Below are positions 1-8,293 of a stretch of DNA of 64,000 nucleotides, piece by piece. The DNA comes from Thalassotalea sp. 1_MG-2023 (GTDB taxonomy: Bacteria; Pseudomonadota; Gammaproteobacteria; Enterobacterales; Alteromonadaceae), in NCBI RefSeq assembly GCF_030546745.1, contig NZ_JAUOPD010000008.1, forward strand, positions 1 through 64,000. Reading direction: 5' to 3'. A model generated the notes under the pieces. The model was not told the DNA's origin. It did no database searches and was given only the letters and a program-made list of their open reading frames with translations. Numbering within the stretch: position 1 is the stretch's first letter; every line of letters starts with the position of its first letter. The translations under genes were made by a program, and so were the position numbers.

Positions 1-317
<317 letters not shown>

Positions 318-324
<7 letters not shown>

Positions 325-335
325 GTTATATGCCC
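318..335 (-). mobile_element. attC remnant at 3' end of the GNAT cassette, interrupted by the IS
   Basis: On the minus strand the acetyltransferase stop codon lies inside GGGCATATAAC (335 to 325). This is the exact reverse complement of the GTTATATGCCC at the start of the same cassette (778 to 768). In integron cassettes these two core sites (R'' and R') come from one circular molecule and are complementary, so this is the 5' core of the cassette's attC. The expected long palindrome does not follow; instead the sequence passes into the IS end. The attC is therefore interrupted or truncated. Confidence 0.65.
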
Positions 336-745
336 AGTTGCTTCTGTAAGAAATAACTAGTGTGCCCTTTAGGCATATCAGGTAATTCGCCAAAAATTGA
401 ATAACCTGCTTTGATATAAAAATCTAGCGCTTGGAATGTAGTCGTTTCCAACCTAATGCTAGGGATATTTTGAGATAAAGCATATTCCTCCATACGAGAT
501 AATAATTTTGTTCCCCATCCACCTTCACGAATACTTTCATCAATCCAAAGTCCCTGAATATGCATCCAGTTCCAGTTGATTTCACCTAGAATGCCGCCAA
601 GAATCACACCTGATTCATCTTTTATGAATGAAGATATTTTTTCTCTAAACACAGTACCAGTATGCGATTCGTTAAATTCCGTCAAACCAGTTTTCAGGGC
701 TTCAAATTCATTATCTTGTGGTGGGAGAGGATTAGTTAATTCCAT
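326..745 (-). CDS. GNAT-family N-acetyltransferase (integron gene cassette)
   Basis: A 139-residue acetyltransferase of the GNAT fold is predicted. The middle has the strand-turn leading to IQGLWIDESIREGGWGTKLL, which corresponds to the acetyl-CoA binding motif A (Q/R-x-x-G-x-G/A; here REGGWGT), followed by a SIRLETTTFQALDFYIKAGY segment typical of motif B. The substrate is unknown. The start is set at the ATG at 745 (MELTNPL). A longer frame reaching 865 would translate the attC site itself, so it is rejected. The stop codon overlaps the attC core of its own cassette, as is usual in cassette arrays. No obvious promoter of its own is seen; expression probably depends on read-through from upstream. 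Confidence 0.8.
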   Translation of the reverse strand: MELTNPLPPQDNEFEALKTGLTEFNESHTGTVFREKISSFIKDESGVILGGILGEINWNWMHIQGLWIDESIREGGWGTKLLSRMEEYALSQNIPSIRLETTTFQALDFYIKAGYSIFGELPDMPKGHTSYFLQKQLGI

Positions 746-767
746 AATTATGCTACGAACTCCGTTT

Positions 768-864
768 GGGCATATAACGCCGCAATAACCGAGCGGAGCA
801 TTGCGTGGTAAAGTGAGCGAAGCGAACCACGCAATGCGGAGTCCGGTTGATTGCTTTGTTAGCA
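768..864 (-). mobile_element. attC site (59-base element) between two integron cassettes
   Basis: This is an imperfect palindrome of about 95 bases between two minus-strand genes. One arm contains GCAATAACCG (783-792) and GCATTGCGTGGT (808-819). The other contains ACCACGCAATGC (826-837) and CGGTTGATTGC (844-854). The arms pair except for extra unpaired bases, such as the C in GCAATCAACCG, which are the extrahelical bases typical of attC hairpins. The cores are TGCTAAC (864-858) next to the TIR-like gene's end and GTTATATG (778-771) at the start of the next cassette. A central loop of about 16 bases is left. It marks recombination between the TIR-like and GNAT cassettes. Confidence 0.85.
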
Positions 865-870
865 TTTTTT

Positions 871-1716
871 CTAGAACGGAATATCGTCATCGAAGGCATC
901 CGATACTTGCTTTGGTGGTGCTTGCTGAGGCTTGGGAGCCGGAAAGGCCAATTCTTCATTTTCTAAAAGCAACTCAATGCCTGCTGGCGTGATTTTATAT
1001 GTGTAATATTCGTTTCCGTTCATATCTGAGTCGTTTCGCTTTTCAATATAACCAACGCGCTCTAGACGAATTACAGATAGATCTACTTTATGGGATTGCT
1101 CATTCAAATTATTTTTTACTTGGTAAAGCAAGTGCCCTTCCGGATCGGACGTAGCAGTACCCAAAAGTTGAGCAAGGACTAAGTAATCGAAATCCTTAAC
1201 ATTGGCAGCATCGATATTAATCTTTGGTGGAGCGACTGCAGCGGTCACCTCCTCCACGGTATGTAGCTTTTCCATTTGCTGCTTCATAAGAACACAAGCG
1301 TGATTGACAGAAGATGCTAAATCGCCATCAGATCTATCGGGCTCATAATCTGCCGGGGTTACACCTAGAAGGTCTGTCGGAAAATGCAGATCTACTCCTC
1401 TAGGCTTAAGAATAAAACACCTTTCTTTTCCTAGTGCCCCAATAAATAAGCCAAGTTCAAAAAGGACGTTGTCACGAACTATAGCTTTTTGTTGGTTTCG
1501 AATTATCGCAATGTCATCTGGAGAGAAAATAAATAGGGAAAAATCGACTGCTTTAGCTTTGTTTGTCAAAGCATCGATAGTGTTGCTCGAAAGATCAAAG
1601 GTTCCATTTCTCCAAATAGTGACTTCAGCCTTATGATCTAGATTGAGATTCACGGCATCAGCTACGTCTAGACTCTCCGAAGAGGAACCTATAAATATTC
1701 TTGGCTTTCTACTCAT
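871..1716 (-). CDS. TIR-like nucleotide-binding protein with C-terminal winged helix (integron gene cassette)
   Basis: This 281-residue protein begins RKPRIFIGSSSESLDVADAV, the hallmark of the TIR-like predicted nucleotide-binding domain (PF10137). It is followed by WRNGTFDLSSNTIDAL, VDFSLFIFSPDD and VRDNVLFELGLFIGALG; the conserved NVLFELGLFIG block carries the glutamate that is catalytic in related NAD-cleaving TIR-like domains. Residues from about 165 to 255 look like a winged-helix domain (KVDLSVIRLERVGYIEKR, then YYTYKITPAGIELL). Relatives of the N-terminal domain act as effectors in nucleotide-signalled anti-phage systems, but no cyclase partner is visible here, so a stand-alone role is possible. 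It sits in its own cassette: GTTAGC (1744-1739) at the start and TGCTAAC at the end (864-858). Confidence 0.8.
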   Translation of the reverse strand: MSRKPRIFIGSSSESLDVADAVNLNLDHKAEVTIWRNGTFDLSSNTIDALTNKAKAVDFSLFIFSPDDIAIIRNQQKAIVRDNVLFELGLFIGALGKERCFILKPRGVDLHFPTDLLGVTPADYEPDRSDGDLASSVNHACVLMKQQMEKLHTVEEVTAAVAPPKINIDAANVKDFDYLVLAQLLGTATSDPEGHLLYQVKNNLNEQSHKVDLSVIRLERVGYIEKRNDSDMNGNEYYTYKITPAGIELLLENEELAFPAPKPQQAPPKQVSDAFDDDIPF

Positions 1717-1738
1717 CGATTTCCCATATCATTGTGAA

Positions 1739-1744
1739 GCTAAC
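1739..1744 (-). mobile_element. Upstream core site of the TIR-like cassette (attI or attC junction)
   Basis: On the minus strand GTTAGC at 1744-1739 lies 23 bases before the TIR-like gene's start and is complementary to the GCTAAC core at the other end of that cassette (863-858). That is the expected pairing for a single inserted cassette. No second palindromic attC arm is evident beyond 1744, so the junction may be an attI-like site or a decayed attC. No integrase gene is in the window. Confidence 0.5.
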
Positions 1745-2217
1745 AGCTTATTCATAAGAACCATTCTCGCAAGTAACGCTACGAACAGGTTCTCATTTTC
1801 ATAAAATTGAAATTTCAAATTATCACTTCTTCTTAACTATATCAACGAGATAGTGCTTTGCTATTCTCGTTTGCTCCGTTAATACGAGAATAGTTCTCGA
1901 TTTTCTGTTAAAAACAAGAAAAAAGGGAGGCTGTATAAGTACACAGCACTAAATAAATTAATGTTGATGATGTTTTTCAACATTACCTCGCTTTTTTTGC
2001 TGCTATCAAAGCATTAATTTGGATAGGCCGTTACGCTAATAGAACGATTGAAACCAACCTATTGGTTCAAATACTACATTACCTTTAATAAACAGAAGCA
2101 CCTTTAAATTGCTACAACAGAGGAGTTGAACGACGTCTTAATTATCTTGCAAGTTATGAAAATATTGCCCTTAAGACACTGCCCGAAATAAAATCGTTAT
2201 TTTACAGCCCAACGGTT
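1745..2217. other. Non-coding region with CTATTCTCGT-type inverted repeats
   Basis: About 470 bases without a convincing gene. CTATTCTCGT (1861-1870) and ACGAGAATAG (1884-1893) form a perfect 10-base inverted repeat with a 13-base loop. CGAGAA-TAG-TTCTCG (1885-1899) is a second, overlapping palindrome, and ATTCTCGC recurs near 1764. AACGAGATAG at 1844 is another near copy. They could be operator sites, the leader of the cassette array or folded RNA; no known motif was matched. The left part (about 1930-2217) shows nothing recognisable. Confidence 0.5.
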
Positions 2218-5163
2218 TTAAAATTGCTTTATTAATTCAGCGCGGTTCTGACTTAACAAATGTGTTAATTCTGTTTTTATTTTTAGCGTTTCTTTGTGGT
2301 TTTCACCTAATACTTTTGCACTTACTTTAAGAGTTTGTCGAAAAAGCGTTTCTGCTTGCTTATACCTTTCAGTTATCTGATAAAGCTCAGCTAAGGAATG
2401 GTTTGCACTTAATACCTCAGGGTGTTCTGGCCCAAAAACTAACGTAGCAGCGCTTATATGCTGATTTAGTGATTGTTCAGCTAACTGATATTGCCCAGTT
2501 GCCATTTGAGTTAAAAATACACCTTTCATACAATAAAGTGTGTAAGGATTATTAATGCCTGATTTAGTTAACCATTTGTCTATACAAAGCTGATAATAGC
2601 GTTCTGCTTGTTCATAGTCTTTTTGGGCGTAGTAAAGGTTCCCTAACTTTTCTATAGAATACAACGTGTGACGATAGTCAGCGCCAAACAGCTGTGTTCG
2701 CTTTTGATATACTTGTTTAAAAATTTTTTCCGCCTGTGCAAAGTCTTTCTTAGCTAAGTAATAGGTTGCTAAATTATCTAGAGCGCCTAATGAATCTTGA
2801 TGATCTTTGCCAACAACCTTGTTACTAACTTCTATCGTTTCTTTAATCACTGGCAATTTATCGGTTCCATCCTTTATTACATTCAGCCGACTGAGATTAA
2901 ATAACAAACCTAAATAATCTTCATCTTTTGCTAAATGGTTTTCTTTATAAATCTCAAGTCCTTTTAGTATGTGCTTCTCTGCAGGCGCTATTTTGCCTAA
3001 ATCAATATAAATAAGGCCTAACGTTTTATGTAGTAAAGCGTCTACATAGGGTGGATAGGTATTTTGAACTGGATCATTGAGTTTTCTGCCAGCATTGTTA
3101 AGTACAGTAGTTAATGAAACATCTTTACCTTTGGCAACAAAGGGGCTACTTGCCGCTAATGTTTCTGTTAAAAATTTTGAAATAGCTTTTGTTTTTTGAC
3201 TTTGTGATAACGCGATATCTCGCTCGTTTTTCACTTGATTTGCTTGGAACCAAGTTAATACGCTAAACCCCATCAATGCGACAATAAAAAAGCTTAAAGT
3301 GATTCTTTTTCTTCCCTGATAACGTTTAGAGCTTTTAATGAAAGCAAGTTCGTTATCACTTAATGTAACTTCTTTACGTTTAATTAAATCTTCAGCGTCA
3401 AGCACTTTTTGCTTTGAATTGAGGAGCGCGTCGGTGGCTTTTCCAGTATTTAGCCAAAACATGCAATCATCAGCGAGTTGTTCTCGTTTATGAATAGCAA
3501 CACTATTGTTGCTAAGCCATAATTGAATGCGTTGCCAATGTTTTAATAACGCTTCGTGCGCAATAGTGATAAATTGAAAGTCTTGTGCATCGCTATCTTG
3601 ATGTTCAGTTAAATAACTACGTTGTTCACCTGTGTTTGTTTGAATGATAGTGGCAAATAACCGAGCATTGAGAAAGTGTTGAATAAACTGCTTTTCAACA
3701 GGCTTGTTAAAGTATTTTTTAGGTAGCTTTCGTGCTGTCACATTATGTTTATTTTTGTGATCTACTTGAATTAAGGCATGCATAATATTGTCCCAGCACG
3801 CTTGAACATTTACCGGTAAACGATTAAATACTTTTTCAGCTTGTTGAGCGATAGCCCCTTCAATTCCACCCATTTTTCGATAAACACTAAGCAACAATAC
3901 ATTCTGGCTACTACGTTGTTGGTACAATAAATCGAGCGTATATTCTAACAGTGGCAAGGCATCTGGATTTTTAACCGCAGCAGCAAGTAGTATTTCGTCT
4001 AAATGCTCTTCATTTTCTTTGTCGTGTTCAAAGCTTAATCCTGCAGCGATTGCAGGGTTTCTGATCATTCGACTAATTTCTACTGGGGTTGGCGCTTGTA
4101 AGTCGTACTGTTTTCCTTGGTCTTTTAATTCATAAAAACCTTTTACATCAAGACACTCAGCATAAAAATCATTTCTAAGCATTGCAGTAAAAAGTAACTG
4201 TTTACATTGCGCTATTTGTAATAAGCAACTCATTAAATTTTGCTTTAGTTTGACCGTTAAATTTTCATCTAAAAGAAATTGCTCAAATTGGTCGATAACA
4301 AGTAGTTTGTAATCTTTTACTTGCTCAGGTTGTGCAAGCTCTGCTTCATTATTGTTTAGATTACTGTCAACATTTAAAGCGTTTGTTAACTGAAATGGGT
4401 CTGCTTCTATCTGTGAAATTAAATGTGATAGCTCTATTGTCGTTTTAATTAATGCTAACTTGTTCAACGCATGTACTAATGCTGCAACTGGTGATTCATC
4501 GATACATTGACTAGGGCTTATAAAGTGATATTCAGTCACCCTGAGCTGAGAAAACCCCGTTTCACTGTTAAGGTAAGGTAACACTCCTGCCCTCATTAAC
4601 GATGACTTTCCACTGCCACTTTTACCTAAAATCAATAGAAAATTATTTGACCGTTTGATGCTTGTCTTTAATTGGTAAATAACGTCTACAATAGCTTTTG
4701 CTCTGCCAAAGTAAATTGAACTATGTTGTTCATTAAAAGTATTTAACCCTAAATATGGTGAACCTTGCGTCCACTTTTTTAGCGTTTGACGTTGCGATAC
4801 TTGATTAGATTTCGTTGGAAAATTAACTGGAGCAATAATTTTATAGCCACGGCGATAGATTGTTTCAATAAAACTTGGTTTTTTTGAATTACAGCCGAGT
4901 TTCTTTCTTAATCCCGCAATACATTTTTGTACCGGAGCATCTCCATAAAATGTCCCCGCCCAGCAAGCAATTAACAATTGTTCTGCACTAACGGTTTCAC
5001 CGGCATTTTGACAAAGGTAAATCAACACATCCATCATCTTGGGCTCGATGGTGAAACGTGTACCTTCTTTGATTAGTTGATTGGAATCACCATCAACCGT
5101 CCATGTTCCTAAAGTGAAAGTACGAGGTGACTCAGTATGTTCAGCGATGCTCTTAGAATCCAT
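2218..5163 (-). CDS. CadC-type winged-helix regulator fused to a STAND-like ATPase, a membrane segment and TPR repeats
   Basis: A 981-residue protein with four parts. Residues about 15-112 form an OmpR/CadC-type DNA-binding winged helix (PKMMDVLIYLCQNAGETVS, then ETIYRRGYKII). Residues about 135-420 form a P-loop ATPase of the novel STAND type, with Walker A GKSGSGKSS at 180-188 and a Walker B-like LLVIDQFEQ near 287-295. A single hydrophobic segment follows near residue 630 (SFFIVALMGFSVLTWF). The C-terminal 300 residues carry tetratricopeptide repeats (YLAKKDFAQAEKIFKQV, YAQKDYEQAERYYQL, YKQAETLFRQTL). The layout suggests a membrane-anchored transcription factor that senses through its external TPR region. 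Ligand and targets are unknown; the divergent gene at 5390 is the closest candidate target. Confidence 0.75.
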   Translation of the reverse strand: MDSKSIAEHTESPRTFTLGTWTVDGDSNQLIKEGTRFTIEPKMMDVLIYLCQNAGETVSAEQLLIACWAGTFYGDAPVQKCIAGLRKKLGCNSKKPSFIETIYRRGYKIIAPVNFPTKSNQVSQRQTLKKWTQGSPYLGLNTFNEQHSSIYFGRAKAIVDVIYQLKTSIKRSNNFLLILGKSGSGKSSLMRAGVLPYLNSETGFSQLRVTEYHFISPSQCIDESPVAALVHALNKLALIKTTIELSHLISQIEADPFQLTNALNVDSNLNNNEAELAQPEQVKDYKLLVIDQFEQFLLDENLTVKLKQNLMSCLLQIAQCKQLLFTAMLRNDFYAECLDVKGFYELKDQGKQYDLQAPTPVEISRMIRNPAIAAGLSFEHDKENEEHLDEILLAAAVKNPDALPLLEYTLDLLYQQRSSQNVLLLSVYRKMGGIEGAIAQQAEKVFNRLPVNVQACWDNIMHALIQVDHKNKHNVTARKLPKKYFNKPVEKQFIQHFLNARLFATIIQTNTGEQRSYLTEHQDSDAQDFQFITIAHEALLKHWQRIQLWLSNNSVAIHKREQLADDCMFWLNTGKATDALLNSKQKVLDAEDLIKRKEVTLSDNELAFIKSSKRYQGRKRITLSFFIVALMGFSVLTWFQANQVKNERDIALSQSQKTKAISKFLTETLAASSPFVAKGKDVSLTTVLNNAGRKLNDPVQNTYPPYVDALLHKTLGLIYIDLGKIAPAEKHILKGLEIYKENHLAKDEDYLGLLFNLSRLNVIKDGTDKLPVIKETIEVSNKVVGKDHQDSLGALDNLATYYLAKKDFAQAEKIFKQVYQKRTQLFGADYRHTLYSIEKLGNLYYAQKDYEQAERYYQLCIDKWLTKSGINNPYTLYCMKGVFLTQMATGQYQLAEQSLNQHISAATLVFGPEHPEVLSANHSLAELYQITERYKQAETLFRQTLKVSAKVLGENHKETLKIKTELTHLLSQNRAELIKQF

Positions 5164-5389
5164 TCTTTCGCAGCCTTTTTTAAAGATTAAATTGTCAATA
5201 AAGCTTACAGCATAAGGTTAGATTTCGCCACTTAACACAAAAAAACACAAAACCATTAAATCATTGAATAACAACATGTTTTTAACGCTCACCGAAATGG
5301 TAAGGAAACCGTAAGTCTTTTTTATATTTTTTGAACAATAATGCTAGTACAGGAAGTAACACGTAAATATTTAAAAGCCTAAGGAGCAG

Positions 5390-6034
5390 ATGATGAACTG
5401 TACAATTAAAGTATTGATAGTAATTCAGCTAATGCTTTTTCATTTATTGGTAAATGCGCAAAACATAAATGGACTTGCATCACAGAGTAATGAAACATGG
5501 AGTTTTTCTAAAGAACTAAGAGCAACGTTTGTCAAAAAACAGAACCTTAATTATTTGGTCATTAGCAACTCAGAAGGCCGTATTCTCACTGAGCATCTTA
5601 TTCCTAGAGCAAAACTCTTGGCTAACATCACTTGGGCAAGCAACGATCAATACCTTACCTTTACCGAAAATAACAGAAGCTTATGGCTCTTTAATATTGC
5701 TGATAATTCGGCAACACTAATTGAACAAAACTTTCAAAGCAAAGAGCCATTAAATTTTAATGCCCAATGGTCACCAAATGGCCAATGGATGCAGTATTTA
5801 TCCAACAATAATTCACGATATCCAGCAAAAATGTACTCCTTAAAACGTAAACGGGCTTATCTTGTACCCGTGGCCTCAGACGTCATTGTTGATATTGCAT
5901 GGCATGATAATAAAAATGAATTGGTAATTAATACCGATCAATCAACAAAAGAACAAACGGAAATGTCGTTATACGATATTAAAATGACACTTCAGCCAGA
6001 AGCGCAAATAGTACAAGTAATTCCCTTTGACTGA
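5390..6034 (+). CDS. Secreted small propeller-like protein (TolB/WD40-type repeats)
   Basis: This 214-residue protein has an N-terminal signal peptide (about 24 residues, ending VNAQN). The rest resembles blades of TolB/PD40-type beta-propellers, for example ANITWASNDQYLTFTENN and NAQWSPNGQWMQYLSNNN. Only three or so blades are present, too few to close a ring alone, so it may be a fragment-like family member or oligomerise. The start is well supported by AAGGAG at 5381-5386; a second ATG follows at once. It is divergent from the large CadC-STAND regulator, 226 bases away, which suggests a regulatory or functional link. No enzyme motif is seen. Confidence 0.6.
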   Translation: MMNCTIKVLIVIQLMLFHLLVNAQNINGLASQSNETWSFSKELRATFVKKQNLNYLVISNSEGRILTEHLIPRAKLLANITWASNDQYLTFTENNRSLWLFNIADNSATLIEQNFQSKEPLNFNAQWSPNGQWMQYLSNNNSRYPAKMYSLKRKRAYLVPVASDVIVDIAWHDNKNELVINTDQSTKEQTEMSLYDIKMTLQPEAQIVQVIPFD

Positions 6035-6055
6035 CATTAAAAACACTAAATACAC

Positions 6056-6118
6056 GCTGCTCTTTGCTGCTTGAATTAACGGGTAACAATAGTTAACGGC
6101 AAAGTTGCAAAGAGTAGC
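6056..6118. terminator. Possible shared terminator between convergent genes
   Basis: GCTGCTCTTTGC (6056-6067) and GCAAAGAGTAGC (6107-6118) are inverted with one mismatch, separated by about 39 bases, between two convergent genes. No clear T-run follows, so termination is only suggested by position. Confidence 0.35.
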
Positions 6119-6148
6119 AAGCATTTAATTGAACGATTAGTGCGCTTG

Positions 6149-7192
6149 CTATCGGTACACTGCGTTTCTTTCCATCTCAGCTATTTTGCTCATTTCAACA
6201 TCATGCCAAGTCGCATCACAATCGATATACGAAGCTGAATTTTGGGGTGATGGCAGCAACATAATTGTTCTTATATTATTCTTTGGCGTTGCTAATCGGG
6301 TGAGTTGCCATGCATTTATTTGTTGAGTTAATGCTTGCTTTAAGGGGGTGTCTATTTTTCGACAAAAGTCTATCAACGTTACTTTACCGCGTTTAGAAAT
6401 AGTAAACTCTACCGCTAGCTTTCGTTCTTCAATAATCTGATAAATTGACTCATCTAAGCTGATCCTCATATCACCAACATGCCAATATTTTGCCACTTGA
6501 TAAATAGGGGTAATAGGTAGTGAACTTGCGTCAATAACGGGTTCAGTAACCGTTGTTGTCATGTCAATTGGTTTATTCACTAACTCTGCTTGTTGCAAAG
6601 TGCCAAAATAATCCAAACCATTCATCAAGCTTAGAAAAGCTTGCTCTTTCTCATCAACACTTCCTGGAAATTGTTTGAATATGTTCACCAAGGCTTTTGC
6701 TAAAAACTTAGACTCGTCAATACTTAACACGCCATGGTAAGCAAATGAATTCTGTACCCATTCTTGATGGCTATTGCCAAAGGTTGGTTTCGATAAACGA
6801 TTTTGGCGAAAGGCATTGATTTCATGACTTTCATGGGTTAATTCAGCACGGCAATCATCAGCATCGTATGTTGTTTGTTCAGAATCGTTAAGCCTAAATT
6901 CAAGCATCACTTTCTGTCGTTGTGCTTGTGATGATGGCTGTTCAGTTTGATATTGCCATTGCTCGACTGCTTTAACAGCTTCACCTTCAAACACTTGATG
7001 GCTACTGGCTATTGGCTCAACAAACTGTGTATTACCTTGCTTATTGATAAAAAACTGGACAGTAACACAGCCCTCAAGCTTTTGTTTTATCGCTTTTACC
7101 GGGTATTTAGGGTTTACTCTTTTAATGTTTTGCCAGTCATTTGCATTAGCAAATGTCGTTATAAGGCAAATTAGCAATATCCATATTTTCAT
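6149..7192 (-). CDS. Exported protein with TonB C-terminal-like domain(s)
   Basis: A 347-residue protein with a signal peptide (MKIWILLICLITTFANA). Residues about 25-100 match the TonB C-terminal fold: VNPKYPVKAIKQKLEGCVTVQF, INKQGNTQFVEPI, AVKAVEQWQYQ. Residues about 235-320 (VAKYWHVGDMRISL, VEFTISKRGKVTLIDF, INAWQL) look like a second, degenerate copy. Unlike true TonB there is no N-terminal anchor helix with a proline-rich spacer, so it is unlikely to energise outer-membrane receptors in the usual way; a soluble periplasmic role is inferred. The start has a good ribosome site (AAAGGA) six bases upstream. Confidence 0.65.
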   Translation of the reverse strand: MKIWILLICLITTFANANDWQNIKRVNPKYPVKAIKQKLEGCVTVQFFINKQGNTQFVEPIASSHQVFEGEAVKAVEQWQYQTEQPSSQAQRQKVMLEFRLNDSEQTTYDADDCRAELTHESHEINAFRQNRLSKPTFGNSHQEWVQNSFAYHGVLSIDESKFLAKALVNIFKQFPGSVDEKEQAFLSLMNGLDYFGTLQQAELVNKPIDMTTTVTEPVIDASSLPITPIYQVAKYWHVGDMRISLDESIYQIIEERKLAVEFTISKRGKVTLIDFCRKIDTPLKQALTQQINAWQLTRLATPKNNIRTIMLLPSPQNSASYIDCDATWHDVEMSKIAEMERNAVYR

Positions 7193-7523
7193 GTGAGTCC
7201 TTTTAAAAGATTAGAGTTCGTGCAGAATGAGAACTATCTTAGTTTTCAATATTATAAAAGTTAAGGCGTTTTCTGTTATTTATTTCTCAGTATATATCAA
7301 TCATTACCGGCAACAGTTTGCCGAAAATACATTAAATAGGCAATGGTTCGTCAGACAATCTCTTTAACTTTTCAGCGACTATTCTTTTGCCATAGCCTAA
7401 CAATAATGTAAATCAGCAGTACAAGGTGTTTTTCCAAAAATTGTTAATGCATCAAGTAATGGAGTGATTTTTGCTAGGTTTTGTTACTAACTTGGCTTTT
7501 AAAACAATAAGGTGACGATAGAA
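7193..7523. other. Intergenic region without recognised features
   Basis: About 330 bases between divergent genes. It must contain promoters for both sides, but no clear -35/-10 pair, operator palindrome or RNA structure was recognised beyond generally AT-rich sequence. Confidence 0.4.
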
Positions 7524-8201
7524 ATGGAAATTACCAGCAGTGCGTTTCACACGCAAATACAAGGTTCACATCAAGTTGGAAACGCTAAAAGCGATAGTGA
7601 TTTCGCGCAAATTCTCGCGGGATATCAACCTAATAAATCAGAAAATAGCAAAGTTGAAGTCCGCGCTGAATCTGTTTTTAACATGAACACCAATCAAGGC
7701 AATAATGATGTTAATCTTGATGAATACCTAACCAATGGTCCACAAACTACCCCAGCGTCGTTAAAAGATGTAGAACTGTTATTACCAACAGCACATAATG
7801 TTGACACCTTAGCAAAATATTCCCAAGAAAAGTTCAAAGATTTGCTTAGCCAATACAACATCGCTTCACCACCTGAAACAATCTCGTTTGATAATGAAGG
7901 GCAAATTGTTATACCTGCAGATTACCCTTATACAGCACAATTAAAACAAGCATTAACAGAAAACCCTATCGTGGAAAACGCGCTTAGAACTACCGCAGCC
8001 TTAGCAAGCCATTATGCAGGTATCATGGAAGGACAACCGTTTCGAGATGAAATGGCAACAGCAAGATCGCAAGCAGATAGAGACAGGGTCATTGAAAAAT
8101 ACAGTTATTTATTTGACGATAACCGACCCGCTAAGCAAATTATTTTAAGTTTTTTAGAAGATGGTAGCCTGTTACTTGGCGAGAAAAAACTAAACGCTTA
8201 A
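7524..8201 (+). CDS. Conserved-looking hypothetical protein, 225 residues
   Basis: I do not recognise a family. The protein is soluble-looking, without a signal peptide or membrane segment, rich in Asn/Gln/Ser in the first 90 residues and more ordered later (LTENPIVENALRTTAALASHYAGIMEG, then RDRVIEKYSYLF). The ORF can be read from a GTG at 7512, but the ATG at 7524 is preferred because TAAGGTG (7508-7514) then lies at proper ribosome-binding distance. The N-terminal half resembles the loosely ordered start of flagellar hook-length or secreted proteins, which is a weak impression only. It stands alone, convergent with the lysine genes and separated from them by a strong terminator. Confidence 0.5.
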   Translation: MEITSSAFHTQIQGSHQVGNAKSDSDFAQILAGYQPNKSENSKVEVRAESVFNMNTNQGNNDVNLDEYLTNGPQTTPASLKDVELLLPTAHNVDTLAKYSQEKFKDLLSQYNIASPPETISFDNEGQIVIPADYPYTAQLKQALTENPIVENALRTTAALASHYAGIMEGQPFRDEMATARSQADRDRVIEKYSYLFDDNRPAKQIILSFLEDGSLLLGEKKLNA

Positions 8202-8225
8202 TAGGTTTTAATGTGTTTACAGGTA

Positions 8226-8255
8226 TAAAAAAACCCCTTAGTAAATACTAAGGGG
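8226..8255 (-). terminator. Rho-independent terminator of the saccharopine operon
   Basis: A perfect 10-base stem with a two-base loop, CCCCTTAGTA/TACTAAGGGG (8234-8255). On the minus strand it is followed by a run of T residues (8233 down to 8226). It lies 39 bases after the stop of the minus-strand gene at 8294. Confidence 0.9.
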
Positions 8256-8293
8256 CGCCAGCGCTACAATAAACATAGCCAGGGAAATATCAT

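Noticed and set aside
576-788. Plus-strand ORF opposite the GNAT gene
   Set aside because: It is the complement of the acetyltransferase and attC and has no recognisable motif.
746-865. N-terminal extension of the GNAT acetyltransferase
   Set aside because: The extra codons translate the attC hairpin; the ATG at 745 gives a normal GNAT start.
2218-5163. STAND ATPase considered as an anti-phage (Avs-like) sensor
   Set aside because: It begins with a CadC-type DNA-binding domain and has a membrane segment, which point to transcription control; no nuclease or other effector domain is present.
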